From Faucicola osloensis_C (lineage in GTDB: Bacteria > Pseudomonadota > Gammaproteobacteria > Pseudomonadales > Moraxellaceae), in the NCBI GenBank assembly GCA_019353055.1, contig JABAHL010000002.1, positions 186,001-250,000 on the forward strand: a DNA stretch of 64,000 nucleotides, read 5' to 3'. The position numbers and the translations under genes are program-made. The notes under the pieces are model-generated. The model was given only the letters and a program-made list of their open reading frames with translations. It made no database searches and was not told where the DNA came from. Position 1 is the first letter of the stretch. Every line of letters begins with the position of its first letter. This document shows positions 53,709 through 63,251 of the stretch, one piece after another.

Positions 53709-55520
53709 TTAAGATTGTGGCGCTTTAGCTTTACTGTCTTTTTCGCGTATACGGATACCCAATTCACGCAGTTGTTTGCCATCCACAGGTGCAGGGGCAT
53801 CGGTGAGCGGACATTCAGCCGTTTTGGTTTTTGGGAAGGCGATGACGTCTCGAATCGATTGTGAACCTGTCATTAGCATAATTAAACGGTCAAGACCGAA
53901 TGCCAACCCACCGTGCGGTGGCGCACCGTATTTTAGCGCGTTAAGTAAGAATGAGAATTTCTCTTCTGCTTCGGCTTCAGAAATACCCAAGGCTTCAAAT
54001 ACCGCTTTTTGCATATCTAAGGTATTGATACGCAGTGAACCACCACCGATTTCAGTACCGTTTAATACCATGTCATAAGCGATAGACAGCGCAGTTTCTG
54101 GGTTGTTTTTCATCGCTTCAACCGTGCCTTTTGGCTTGGTGAAGGGATGGTGAACCGACGTCCATTTGCCGTCATCGGTTTCTTCAAACATCGGGAAATC
54201 CACCACCCAAAGCGGCGCCCACTCACAGGTCAGCATATTTAGGTCTAGACCCAATTTGACACGCAGCGCACCCATGGCATCATTGACGACTTTGGCTTTA
54301 TCCGCGCCAAAGAAGATGATATCACCGGTTTGCGCCTCAGTACGTTTAATCAGCTCGACTAATACCTCATCAGTCATGTTTTTGATAATCGGTGATTGCA
54401 GACCTGATTCTTTATCGACACCGTTGTTGATGTTGCTCACATCGTTGACTTTGATATAAGCCAAACCTTTTGCGCCATAAATGCCGACAAATTTAGTATA
54501 CTCATCGATTTGTTTACGGGTGAGGTCGCTACCCTGTGGCACACGAAGCGCCACCACACGACCTTTTGGGTCTTGGGCAGGGGCTGAGAATACTTTAAAT
54601 TCCACAGACTGCATGATATCAGCCACATCAATTAACTTCATAGGAATACGCAAGTCTGGTTTGTCAGACGCATAATCACGCATGGCTTCGGCGTATGTCA
54701 TACGCGGGAAGGTATCAAATTCAATGTTCATCATGGTTTTGAACAAGTCTTTTGTTAACCCTTCGGCAATGTTCATGATATCTTCATCACTTAAAAATGA
54801 GGTTTCGATATCGATTTGGGTAAATTCTGGTTGGCGGTCAGCACGTAAGTCTTCATCACGAAAACACTTAGCAATTTGATAATAACGGTCAAAACCTGCC
54901 ACCATGAGCAGCTGTTTAAATAGCTGAGGTGACTGTGGTAGGGCATAAAATTCACCGTTTGACACGCGGCTAGGTACCAAATAATCACGCGCGCCTTCTG
55001 GGGTGGCACGGGTCAAGATGGGGGTTTCAACATCTAAGAAACCTTGGTCATCTAAGTAACGGCGAATGGTCGAAGTGGCTTTAGCACGAAACTTCATACG
55101 CTCTTGCATCTCTGGACGGCGCATGTCTAAAAAGCGATATTTTAGGCGTAGTTCTTCAGAAACGTTGGTAAACTCATCATTGAGGGGAAATGGCGGCGTC
55201 TCAGAAGTGGCGATCGTTTCGATGTCTTTGGCCAATAACTCCACTTGACCGCTGGTCATGTTTTTGTTTTCAGTACCGGCATAACGCTGACGCACACGAC
55301 CGGTGATTTTGAGCACATATTCAGAACGCGCGCTATCTGCTGTAGCAAATGCTTCTGGGGTATCTGGGTCGATGACCACTTGCAGTAGGCCTTCACGGTC
55401 ACGCATATCCAAGAAAATAACCCCACCGTGGTCACGGCGACGATGCACCCAACCGCAAATAGTGATGGTTTGGTCGTTCAGTTGTTCGGTGACAAGCCCG
55501 CAATAGTGTGTACGCATCAT
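53709..55520 (-). CDS. aspS: Aspartyl-tRNA synthetase
   Basis: 603 residues from ATG 55520 (ATG 55517 next to it). Class II synthetase: OB-fold anticodon part (GWVHRRRDHGGVIFLDMRDR split over its two conserved parts), motif 2 FRDEDLRADRQPEFTQID, the bacterial insert domain, and motif 3 GLAFGLDRLIML. The frame back to 55601 adds a non-conserved leader. It marks the right edge of the sugar cluster. Confidence 0.96.
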   Translation of the reverse strand: MMRTHYCGLVTEQLNDQTITICGWVHRRRDHGGVIFLDMRDREGLLQVVIDPDTPEAFATADSARSEYVLKITGRVRQRYAGTENKNMTSGQVELLAKDIETIATSETPPFPLNDEFTNVSEELRLKYRFLDMRRPEMQERMKFRAKATSTIRRYLDDQGFLDVETPILTRATPEGARDYLVPSRVSNGEFYALPQSPQLFKQLLMVAGFDRYYQIAKCFRDEDLRADRQPEFTQIDIETSFLSDEDIMNIAEGLTKDLFKTMMNIEFDTFPRMTYAEAMRDYASDKPDLRIPMKLIDVADIMQSVEFKVFSAPAQDPKGRVVALRVPQGSDLTRKQIDEYTKFVGIYGAKGLAYIKVNDVSNINNGVDKESGLQSPIIKNMTDEVLVELIKRTEAQTGDIIFFGADKAKVVNDAMGALRVKLGLDLNMLTCEWAPLWVVDFPMFEETDDGKWTSVHHPFTKPKGTVEAMKNNPETALSIAYDMVLNGTEIGGGSLRINTLDMQKAVFEALGISEAEAEEKFSFLLNALKYGAPPHGGLAFGLDRLIMLMTGSQSIRDVIAFPKTKTAECPLTDAPAPVDGKQLRELGIRIREKDSKAKAPQS

Positions 55521-55771
55521 AATGAAGCAATCCCAATATTTTTCGTAATGTAAGAAGTAGCAAAAATTTTTATAAACGAATATTATGCCTTGTTTACTCA
55601 AATTTCACAATATGAAACACGGTTTATCATGCATATCTACTAGCCATGCCTATCACAGACATTTCGCGAATATTGTGAGAATAAGCGATTGAAAACAGCA
55701 AAATAAACGCTATATAAAACCCATTGTGTCAATTTTTTCCTTAAATTAGAGCCCTTAATTAGAGAATTATT

Positions 55772-56767
55772 ATGCTATTTCAAAATGCCAAACATCCGCT
55801 TGAAATGAAAGTCACCCATTTAAATAAAGTCAAAGCCCAGCGCAAACAACAATTACAATTGCAAATGGTAAATGATAGAGGGTTAACATCACTTATCAGC
55901 CGCGCATTGACAGACTTGACGAAAAAAGAAAATACCAAAAAAACCCCAAAATTTGGTCTGTTTAAAAATAAACCTACCAACAAAAATTGTTTTGTGCTCG
56001 ATTTTCATGGTGATATAAAAGCCACGGAAGTACAGCAACTACGTGAAGAAATCAGCACGTTATTGACGGTAGCAAAACCTGAAGATGAAGTCATTGTGCG
56101 CCTTGAATCCTCAGGCGGTATGGTACACGCATATGGCCTCGCTGCTGCCCAGTTGGCACGTATAAAAGAAGCAGGACTAAACTTAACGGTCTGTATTGAC
56201 AAAGTCGCCGCCAGTGGTGGCTATATGATGGCGTGTGTGGCTGATAAAATTTTGGCGGCGCCATTTGCGGTGGTGGGCTCGATTGGTGTGGTGGCACAAG
56301 TGCCCAATTTTCATGATTTATTAGAAAAACATGACATCGATGTCGAAGTATTTACCGCAGGTAAATACAAACGCACAGTAACCGTTTTTGGTGAAAATAC
56401 CGAAGAAGACAAACAAAAATTCCAACAAGAACTGGAAGAAACGCACAAACTATTTAAAGACTTTGTGCATAAATACCGTCCAAGTTTGGATGTTGAACAA
56501 GTGGCAACCGGTGAGCATTGGTACGGTGAAGATGCGATAACACGCAATTTGGTCGATGCCTTGCAAACATCGGACAGTTATATCTTAGAGAAGATGACAG
56601 ATAGCGAATTGTATGCCATTCAGTCTCGCCAAAAACCGACCATCGCGCAAAAGCTAGGTATCTCGCAAGCGGCACAAGCGGTGGTAGCGACAGCGATTGA
56701 TAAACTACCAGATGCCTTGGCAAAGTTACAAAGCGCTAAAATGCCGATAGTCAGAAAATCACCGTAA
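55772..56767 (+). CDS. sohB: SohB-like S49 protease without N-terminal anchor
   Basis: 331 residues. Very similar to SohB: LDFHGDIKATEVQQLREEIS, VRLESSGGMVHAYGLAA, catalytic Ser in DKVAASGGYMMACVAD, Lys in TAGKYKRTVTVFGENTEED, then ATGEHWYGEDA. E. coli SohB (349 residues) begins with a hydrophobic membrane segment; here the first 60 residues are charged and have none. In-frame stops lie just upstream, so the missing part is not a start error. It may be soluble or held by a partner. Confidence 0.85.
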   Translation: MLFQNAKHPLEMKVTHLNKVKAQRKQQLQLQMVNDRGLTSLISRALTDLTKKENTKKTPKFGLFKNKPTNKNCFVLDFHGDIKATEVQQLREEISTLLTVAKPEDEVIVRLESSGGMVHAYGLAAAQLARIKEAGLNLTVCIDKVAASGGYMMACVADKILAAPFAVVGSIGVVAQVPNFHDLLEKHDIDVEVFTAGKYKRTVTVFGENTEEDKQKFQQELEETHKLFKDFVHKYRPSLDVEQVATGEHWYGEDAITRNLVDALQTSDSYILEKMTDSELYAIQSRQKPTIAQKLGISQAAQAVVATAIDKLPDALAKLQSAKMPIVRKSP

Positions 56768-56780
56768 GATAAAATAATAA

Positions 56781-56819
56781 AAACCTGTGACAAAAATCTG
56801 TGATAAAAACCTGTGAGGC
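56781..56819. repeat. 13-bp tandem repeat, three copies
   Basis: Three adjacent 13-bp copies of AAAYCTGTGAYAA-like sequence (56781-56793, 56794-56806, 56807-56819; the last diverges at its end). They lie just after sohB, and the last copy is the left arm of the terminator. Confidence 0.85.
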
Positions 56820-56836
56820 TTGGCAGGTTTTTAATT
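56806..56836 (+). terminator. Intrinsic terminator after sohB
   Basis: An 8-bp AAAACCTG / CAGGTTTT stem with a 10-base loop and T-rich follow-up. Confidence 0.75.
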
Positions 56837-56866
56837 TTCAATGGCGATACATTTGGGCGTATAAAT

Positions 56867-57529
56867 ATGAAACTATTTATGTTAAAAATCGGGGCGCGTC
56901 CCCAAGGACGACTGATTGAACAGCATGATGTGATGTTTGTGATTGCAAATAGCCTAAGTGAAACAATTGAGAGTGTCAATCAGCACTGGCCAGCAGTCAA
57001 AAACAACTGGCACTTAGACGCATGGCGAGAAGTAAAGCGGGTGGGTGATTATCAAATTTTGTTGTCGATAGATAGCTTGTCAAAAGATGGATGGTTAAAA
57101 GATAACGCGCTTGCAGATAACATAGTTGCAGATGATAGGGTAGATAACAAATTAGATAGTCACGGCAAACAACTTTATTTTGTCAATTTAGGCGGTTATC
57201 TGCCGGGTCAATTTGAAGAATTTCATTATAAAACACTTGTGGTAGCCGAGACGCTAGGTAAAGCAACAGCGCAAGTTAAAAAAACGGCATTTTATCAAGA
57301 CTATACATTTGATAATGTCAATATCGCCAAAAGCGGCGTGGCAACCAGTCATGTAGATGATAAGCATCATCTAGACTTGGATGATATTCACTGTGTGGCT
57401 GATTTACTGCCAAAAGACGTGGTATTAACCATTCAGCCATTAACCGAGCCTGAAAAAAATCAGCTACCTGATGATGCGCTGCATATTGGTTATTTAAGTC
57501 TCAAGCAAATCAAAACCATGATTGACTAA
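56867..57529 (+). CDS. DUF1543 protein with two repeats
   Basis: 220 residues from ATG 56867. Two DUF1543-like modules: MKLFMLKIGARPQGRLIEQH near the N-terminus and GKQLYFVNLGGYLPGQFEEF in the middle, each followed by a similar helix with a VxAxTLGKA-like part. Function unknown; found in various gammaproteobacteria. ATG 56813 would add 18 residues, read through the terminator region, and is disfavoured. Confidence 0.82.
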   Translation: MKLFMLKIGARPQGRLIEQHDVMFVIANSLSETIESVNQHWPAVKNNWHLDAWREVKRVGDYQILLSIDSLSKDGWLKDNALADNIVADDRVDNKLDSHGKQLYFVNLGGYLPGQFEEFHYKTLVVAETLGKATAQVKKTAFYQDYTFDNVNIAKSGVATSHVDDKHHLDLDDIHCVADLLPKDVVLTIQPLTEPEKNQLPDDALHIGYLSLKQIKTMID

Positions 57530-57663
57530 CTCGTGAAGCGTCTAATGGCATATTTTGGCGCTGTCAATCATTGCCTTTACTCGGCTTTGCCTTTATAGTA
57601 GCCTCATTTTTAACTCGTTTTTTTTAACCCCTTCTTTTTATCTACAAAAGCTTTGTATAACCA

Positions 57664-59739
57664 ATGAAACAAGCCACCGCCCTTGATATCCTTAAAACTG
57701 GTAAAAATGTGTTTTTAACAGGCTCAGCAGGGGCGGGCAAGACCTATACCATCAATCAGTATTTGCATTATCTGCGCGCAAGGGATGTGGCGGTGGCGGT
57801 GACGGCAAGCACAGGCATTGCTGCCACTCATATGAACGGCATGACCATTCACAGCTGGGCGGGCATCGGCATCAGTAACGAGCTAACCGCTAAAGATATC
57901 GCCCGAATCAAAAAACGCACGGTGGTTGTGGAGCGGATTGAGCGCACCAAAGTATTGGTGATTGATGAAATCTCGATGCTGCATCGACAGCAATTTGAGA
58001 TGATTAACCAAGTGCTACAAGCCATCAAGGAAAACACATTGCCGTTTGGTGGGATACAGCTATTGGTCGCAGGGGATTTTTTTCAGTTGCCGCCGATTGG
58101 TGAGCCCCATGAGAGCAACCGCGATAAATTCGCTTTTATGGCGCAAGCTTGGCTGGATGCAGATTTTCAAATTTGCTATTTATCCGAGCAGCACCGCCAA
58201 AAAACTGACAAAACTGCGGTGGCAGGCAACACCTATTATGGCTTGGATTTAAATGCGATTTTAAATCAAATTCGTAGCCAGCAGTTTACCCCCCATATCA
58301 TGCCTGCTTTGACCGCTACGGCTGAGCATGTGCTAGCCGACAACCGTACCCGACTATTTACCCACAATGTCAACGTGCAAGCCATCAATGAGCAGGAACT
58401 TGGCAAACTTACCACAGCGGCGCATACTTTTCGCGCTTGGGGAGAAGGCGATGAAAAGCTCGTAGAAACGCTAAAAAAATCCGTACGCAATACCCCAGAG
58501 CTCGTGCTCAAACTTGGCGCAAAAGTGATGTTTATCAAAAACAACGCCGAGCTTAATGTGTCAAATGGCACCATGGGCAAAGTAGTTGATTTTGTTGCCA
58601 CAACTCTTAAACAACCAAATAAACAAACAGACGATAGCCCATCAAACAATCACCCATCTGAGCCGCTCGATGAACAAGCGCTGGCAGCAGATGCAACTGC
58701 CTTGCTAGATGCCATTGAACAAGAACAACAAGCCGATATGGCAGACCTGCTGGATGAAGTCAATGGCGGTCAATCACAACAAACTCACCACAGGGATGAG
58801 GATAGGGATGAGGATGACACCGCCGCGACAGACACGGCTGATGACAAATTATCGGAGTTACTTTATCCCTTGGTTGAGCTCAATGACGGCCGCAAAGTGA
58901 TTGCCGAATATGATTCATGGCGTATTGATGATGAAGACGGCGAAATACTGGCTGCCTATTACCACATCCCCTTGACGCTGGCGTGGGCGATTACCATTCA
59001 CAAAAGCCAAGGCATGACGCTAGATGCGGCAGAAGTAGATTTGTCCAAAACCTTTGAAAAAGGGCAGGGCTATGTGGCTTTATCACGGTTAAAGCAGCTA
59101 TCTGGGCTACAATTACTGGGCGTCAATGAATTAAGCTTACAGCTTGATCCCCTAGCGCGCGGCGCCGATCAGCGATTTCAGGCGATCAGTGCAGAGCAAG
59201 AATGTGAATTTTTGACACGCAGTAAAAAACAGCTCAATGACCTTCATCGTGAATTTATCATTCAATGCCGGGGTACGCTGGATAAAGAAAAAATCGCCGC
59301 GTATGAAAATCGCGCCAAACAACAGCAAAAACTGATGGAAAAACGTCGCCATGCTGTACAGCAGCTGCAATCTTTGGCAGATGATGCGGCAGGCGTCATC
59401 ACTCCCACGGTGCTGGAAACCAAAGCCTTGTTGGATGAAAGTTTGACTATCGCAGAAATTGCGCAAGCCCGTAATTTAGCCCAATCAACCGTGATGGGGC
59501 ATATCGAGAAAATTGCTGAGCATTTTCCCCGCGCCAATATAGCGCATCTACGCCCTGATGACGAATGGCTACGGCCGATTGATAAGGCGTATCAAAAAAT
59601 AGCCAAACGTGATGACAAACGCGATAAAGATAACGATGGCAAGATCAAAATTCGCGCAATTGTCGAAGAATTAAGAAACGCCTATTCTTATAATGATGTT
59701 AAACTTGCCTTGTTGTTTTTAAAACCGCATGGCAATTGA
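57664..59739 (+). CDS. PIF1-like helicase with C-terminal HTH
   Basis: 691 residues, superfamily 1B helicase. Walker A GSAGAGKT at 20-27; the ASTGIAATHMNGMTIHSWAG block split over two motifs; Walker B VIDEISML (Asp101, Glu102); GGIQLLVAGDFFQLPP; and the late TLAWAITIHKSQGMT and YVALSRLKQL motifs. Between them (about 318-395) is an acidic, Q- and D-rich insert. The C-terminus (about 580-690) has a helix-turn-helix (TIAEIAQARNLAQSTVMGHI) of the helicase-HTH (HTH_40) type. Probably a DNA helicase acting on recombination or replication structures. Confidence 0.87.
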   Translation: MKQATALDILKTGKNVFLTGSAGAGKTYTINQYLHYLRARDVAVAVTASTGIAATHMNGMTIHSWAGIGISNELTAKDIARIKKRTVVVERIERTKVLVIDEISMLHRQQFEMINQVLQAIKENTLPFGGIQLLVAGDFFQLPPIGEPHESNRDKFAFMAQAWLDADFQICYLSEQHRQKTDKTAVAGNTYYGLDLNAILNQIRSQQFTPHIMPALTATAEHVLADNRTRLFTHNVNVQAINEQELGKLTTAAHTFRAWGEGDEKLVETLKKSVRNTPELVLKLGAKVMFIKNNAELNVSNGTMGKVVDFVATTLKQPNKQTDDSPSNNHPSEPLDEQALAADATALLDAIEQEQQADMADLLDEVNGGQSQQTHHRDEDRDEDDTAATDTADDKLSELLYPLVELNDGRKVIAEYDSWRIDDEDGEILAAYYHIPLTLAWAITIHKSQGMTLDAAEVDLSKTFEKGQGYVALSRLKQLSGLQLLGVNELSLQLDPLARGADQRFQAISAEQECEFLTRSKKQLNDLHREFIIQCRGTLDKEKIAAYENRAKQQQKLMEKRRHAVQQLQSLADDAAGVITPTVLETKALLDESLTIAEIAQARNLAQSTVMGHIEKIAEHFPRANIAHLRPDDEWLRPIDKAYQKIAKRDDKRDKDNDGKIKIRAIVEELRNAYSYNDVKLALLFLKPHGN

Positions 59740-59767
59740 GCACTTGTCTAGTAAGGAATATCCCTGA

Positions 59768-60856
59768 TTGAATGCTTCCACCATCAAACCTTTTAACATC
59801 GCTATTAATGGCTTTGGTCGTATTGGGCGCAACGTGCTACGTGCTTATATCGAGCGGTTTTGTCAAAATCCTGTACAATTACAGCCGTTAAATATCGTCG
59901 CCATCAATGATATTGCTGAGCCAGCAACCCTGCTACATTTACTCAAATATGACAGTACCCACGGTCGATTATCGGCGGTCAGTGATATCCATATTGAATT
60001 AAAAACAGTGGATTTGGGGGAAAAACAACAGCATTTTTTACTATTAAGCCAAGGGGAGTTTCGGCAAAAAATTGCATTGATACAGCAGCCCCTTGCCACC
60101 AAATTACCGTGGGAAAAACTGGGCATTGATATGGTACTTGAGAGCACGGGTCATTTTCGTAGCTATGAACAGGCGTCACAGCATATTATCGCGGGCGCCA
60201 AACAGGTGATGATCGGGGCTGCCCCATTTGATCATGTGGATGCCAGTATCGTAGTGGGCGTCAATGACCATGATCTTAGCCGTGATAAAAAGATTTTATC
60301 CAGTGTGTCGTGTACCACCCAAGCGCTCGTGCCTTTACTGTATGTATTGCACCGTGCCTATGGTATCGAATCAGCAATGATGACCGAAATCCATGCAGTA
60401 ACTGCTGACCAAACCGTGCTTGACCAAGTGCACCGTGATTTGCGCCGTGCACGGGCTTCTGGGCATAACATTATCCCAACCACATCAAGTAGTATCGCTG
60501 CGGTCAATCGGGTGATGCCGCATATGGCAGGCAAGGTGAATGGGTATTCTATCCGCGTCCCGACCATTGATGTCGCGGCAATTGATGTGACATTTACCTT
60601 TGATAAAACCACAGATGTTAGCGCTATCAATCAGCTGTTAAAACATGCCAGTCGCCAAGAGTTTGCAGGTATCATGGATTACAGCGATGAGCCATTGGTG
60701 TCCAGTGACTTTATCCATGATGCGCATTCATTGGTGATTGATAGCTTGCAAACCATGAGCGTGGGGCGGCAGTTTAAAGTGTTTGCTTGGTATGATAATG
60801 AATGGGGCTATGCCAATCGGATGCTTGATATTTGCCAAACCTTAGCCAAATTCTAA
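59768..60856 (+). CDS. epd: Epd-like (erythrose-4-phosphate/GAPDH family) dehydrogenase
   Basis: 362 residues from TTG 59768, with AAGGAAT upstream; no Met lies between it and the Rossmann loop. NAD-binding INGFGRIGRN; INDIAEPATLLHLLKYDSTHGR; Cys in SVSCTTQALVP; His in MTEIHAVTADQ; HRDLRRARASGHNIIP and IRVPTIDVAAIDV are Epd-like. The nucleophile Cys is kept but the usual CTTNC is CTTQA. Likely erythrose-4-phosphate dehydrogenase for pyridoxal phosphate synthesis; a GAPDH role is possible. Confidence 0.78.
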   Translation: MNASTIKPFNIAINGFGRIGRNVLRAYIERFCQNPVQLQPLNIVAINDIAEPATLLHLLKYDSTHGRLSAVSDIHIELKTVDLGEKQQHFLLLSQGEFRQKIALIQQPLATKLPWEKLGIDMVLESTGHFRSYEQASQHIIAGAKQVMIGAAPFDHVDASIVVGVNDHDLSRDKKILSSVSCTTQALVPLLYVLHRAYGIESAMMTEIHAVTADQTVLDQVHRDLRRARASGHNIIPTTSSSIAAVNRVMPHMAGKVNGYSIRVPTIDVAAIDVTFTFDKTTDVSAINQLLKHASRQEFAGIMDYSDEPLVSSDFIHDAHSLVIDSLQTMSVGRQFKVFAWYDNEWGYANRMLDICQTLAKF

Positions 60857-60905
60857 ACCTAAGCTATAAACACTAACGAAGCTATAAAAAGAGAAATTAT
60901 CAATG

Positions 60906-60940
60906 AAAAAAGGCGAAACCTAGTCAGTTTCGCCTTTTTT
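60906..60940. terminator. Bidirectional intrinsic terminator
   Basis: A GGCGAAAC / GTTTCGCC stem, 7-base loop and A/T runs, between the convergent epd-like gene and purH. Confidence 0.9.
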
Positions 60941-60954
60941 ATGGCTAACAAAAA

Positions 60955-62535
60955 TTAATGTCTAAAATGACGCATACCGGTGAACACCATCGCAATGCCA
61001 TGCTCATCGGCGGCAGCGATGGTTTCGTCATCACGCATTGAGCCACCGGGCTGGATAATCGCCTTAATCCCCACCGCTGCAGCATTGTCAATACCATCAC
61101 GGAACGGGAAAAAGGCATCGGATGCCATCACCGCACCCACAGGCGATAGACCAGCGTGCTCAGCTTTAATCGCGGCAATACGTGCTGAGTTCACGCGGCT
61201 CATTTGCCCTGCACCTACCCCAATGGTACGCCCATCTTTGGCATACACAATCGCGTTGGATTTCACATATTTGGCGACTTGCCAAGTAAACAGCAAATCA
61301 TCGAATTGTTGCTGAGTCGGCTGTACTTTTGTCACCACTTTTAAATCATCTAAAGTAATTAAGCCCAGATCTTGTTCTTGCACCAATAAACCCCCAGTGA
61401 CGCGTTTGAAGTCAAACTGGGCTTGGCGCTCACTTGGCTTTGGTAGTTCACCGCAGACTAACACGCGCACATTTTTCTTGGCAGATGTGACATCGAGTAC
61501 ACCATCGGCAATGCTTGGGGCAATGATGACTTCAACAAATTGCTGATCCACAATCGCTTTTGCTGTTTTGATATCCAGCTCACGGTTAAAGGCGATGATA
61601 CCGCCAAACGCAGATTCTGGGTCAGTGGCAAAGGCTTTTTGATAAGCATTGGTTAAGTCGGCATCCACGGCCACACCACAAGGATTGGCGTGTTTAACGA
61701 TGACACACGCAGGCATATCAAACGATTTCACGCATTCTAATGCCGCATCGGTATCTGCGATGTTATTGTAAGATAGTTCTTTACCTTGTAATTGCTTGGC
61801 GGTGGCAATACTGGCTTCTTTTTGACCATTTACCTGTGCTTTTTCGACATAAAAAGCGGCTTGTTGATGCGGGTTTTCACCATAGCGTAAGTCTTGCGCT
61901 TTGTCCATTTGCACGTTAAAAGTACGCGGGAATTGGTCAGCCGATTCAAAACTTTGCAGGCGGTTGCCTAAAAAGTTGGCAATCATACCGTCATAATGTG
62001 CGGTATGCTCAAATGCTTTTACCGCTAAATCAAATCGGGTGGTATGGCTGATGCGACCGTTTGCGGTAAGCTCGCCCAAGATTGCTGCATAATCGTTGGG
62101 GCTTGTCACAATGCTGACATGGTCATGATTTTTTGCCGCGGCACGCACCATGGTAGGTCCACCAATATCAATGTTTTCGATGGCGTCTTCTTTGGTGACA
62201 TTCGGGTTGGCAACGGTTTGGGCAAATGGATATAAATTGACAACCACCATATCAATGCGGTCGATACCATGTTCTTGCATAATGGCATCATCAGTGCCGC
62301 GGCGACCTAAAATACCGCCATGAATTTTTGGGTGCAGGGTTTTTACCCGACCATCCATCATCTCTGCAAAACCTGTGTATTCTGCGACCTCAGTCACTGC
62401 TAAGTCATGTTGTTTGAGTAGTTTGTAGGTGCCACCTGTTGATAGTAGACGAAAACCGTGGGTGATTAGACCTTTGGCAAAATCCACAATACCCGATTTA
62501 TCAGAAACAGAGAGCAATGCATAAGCTTGATTCAT
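60955..62535 (-). CDS. purH: Bifunctional AICAR transformylase/IMP cyclohydrolase
   Basis: 526 residues from ATG 62535; the frame extends 16 codons upstream without support. Catalyses the last two steps of IMP synthesis. N-terminal MGS-like domain (ALLSVSDKSGIVDFA, HPKIHGGILGRR) and C-terminal AICAR formyltransferase (VKHANPCGVA, SDAFFPFRDGID). fis lies upstream, as in Pseudomonas, but separated by a terminator. Confidence 0.97.
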   Translation of the reverse strand: MNQAYALLSVSDKSGIVDFAKGLITHGFRLLSTGGTYKLLKQHDLAVTEVAEYTGFAEMMDGRVKTLHPKIHGGILGRRGTDDAIMQEHGIDRIDMVVVNLYPFAQTVANPNVTKEDAIENIDIGGPTMVRAAAKNHDHVSIVTSPNDYAAILGELTANGRISHTTRFDLAVKAFEHTAHYDGMIANFLGNRLQSFESADQFPRTFNVQMDKAQDLRYGENPHQQAAFYVEKAQVNGQKEASIATAKQLQGKELSYNNIADTDAALECVKSFDMPACVIVKHANPCGVAVDADLTNAYQKAFATDPESAFGGIIAFNRELDIKTAKAIVDQQFVEVIIAPSIADGVLDVTSAKKNVRVLVCGELPKPSERQAQFDFKRVTGGLLVQEQDLGLITLDDLKVVTKVQPTQQQFDDLLFTWQVAKYVKSNAIVYAKDGRTIGVGAGQMSRVNSARIAAIKAEHAGLSPVGAVMASDAFFPFRDGIDNAAAVGIKAIIQPGGSMRDDETIAAADEHGIAMVFTGMRHFRH

Positions 62536-62573
62536 AATTGACTCGACTCGTTGAAAAAAAAACACTGGGTGCA

Positions 62574-62607
62574 GAAAAAACAAAAAGTCAGTTATGACGA
62601 ACTGACT
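62574..62607 (-). terminator. Intrinsic terminator between fis and purH
   Basis: On the minus strand AGTCAGTT / AACTGACT (8 bp, 6-base loop) is followed by a TTTTTGTTTTTT run, about 40 bases before the purH start. It would reduce fis read-through into purH. Confidence 0.8.
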
Positions 62608-62686
62608 GATTGACTTTCATACCCCAACTCTATAAATCCCTAAAAATGGGGATATCTTATCATAAAAAAGCGGGTATTTTTATCCA

Positions 62687-63016
62687 TTATAATAATTGGT
62701 GGGTTTTGAGTTTTTTACGCAATGTACCGCGATTAAGTCCTAAAATCTCTGCGGTTTTGGTTTGATTGCCGCGGGTGTGTTCAAGCACGACACTGATTAG
62801 CGGTTTTTCAAATTGTGACAACATAAGCTCATAAAGCTGGGTCGGTTGTTGTTCTTTTAAATTATCGAAGTACTCTCGCACCACAAGCTCAATGTGATGA
62901 GCTAAGCTTGCGCTTGGAGAAGTTTGCGATGGGGTATGGGTAGTGTATGGGTTAGATGGGCTATCTGACATATTGGAATACTTGGCGCGATTTTGTAAAG
63001 CAACAGAATTGGGCAT
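62687..63016 (-). CDS. fis: Fis family DNA-binding protein
   Basis: 109 residues from ATG 63016, or 94 from ATG 62971; GAGAATC before 63016 slightly favours the longer form. The C-terminal HTH (TRGNQTKTAEILGLNRGTL) is that of Fis, a nucleoid-bending regulator. The usual dusB gene upstream is absent from the 235-bp gap before the DUF3426 gene. purH follows. Confidence 0.9.
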   Translation of the reverse strand: MPNSVALQNRAKYSNMSDSPSNPYTTHTPSQTSPSASLAHHIELVVREYFDNLKEQQPTQLYELMLSQFEKPLISVVLEHTRGNQTKTAEILGLNRGTLRKKLKTHQLL

Positions 63017-63251
63017 AGCAGATTCTCAAAATAAATTTGCTGACAAATTTATCGAATAACTCGTTAGTTGATAGATTAAATAAAACTTAAATATATGGAC
63101 GAATAATAAAGTTATTAATACTTATACTAAAACAATTATGAAACTGATAGCAAGCTTAACTTGTTTACAATATGTAAAATTGTGCGATAAGATAAATAGT
63201 GGGTGTGATAGGGGCTTAATTTAGCAACGCTGTAATCAAGCTAAAAACAAT

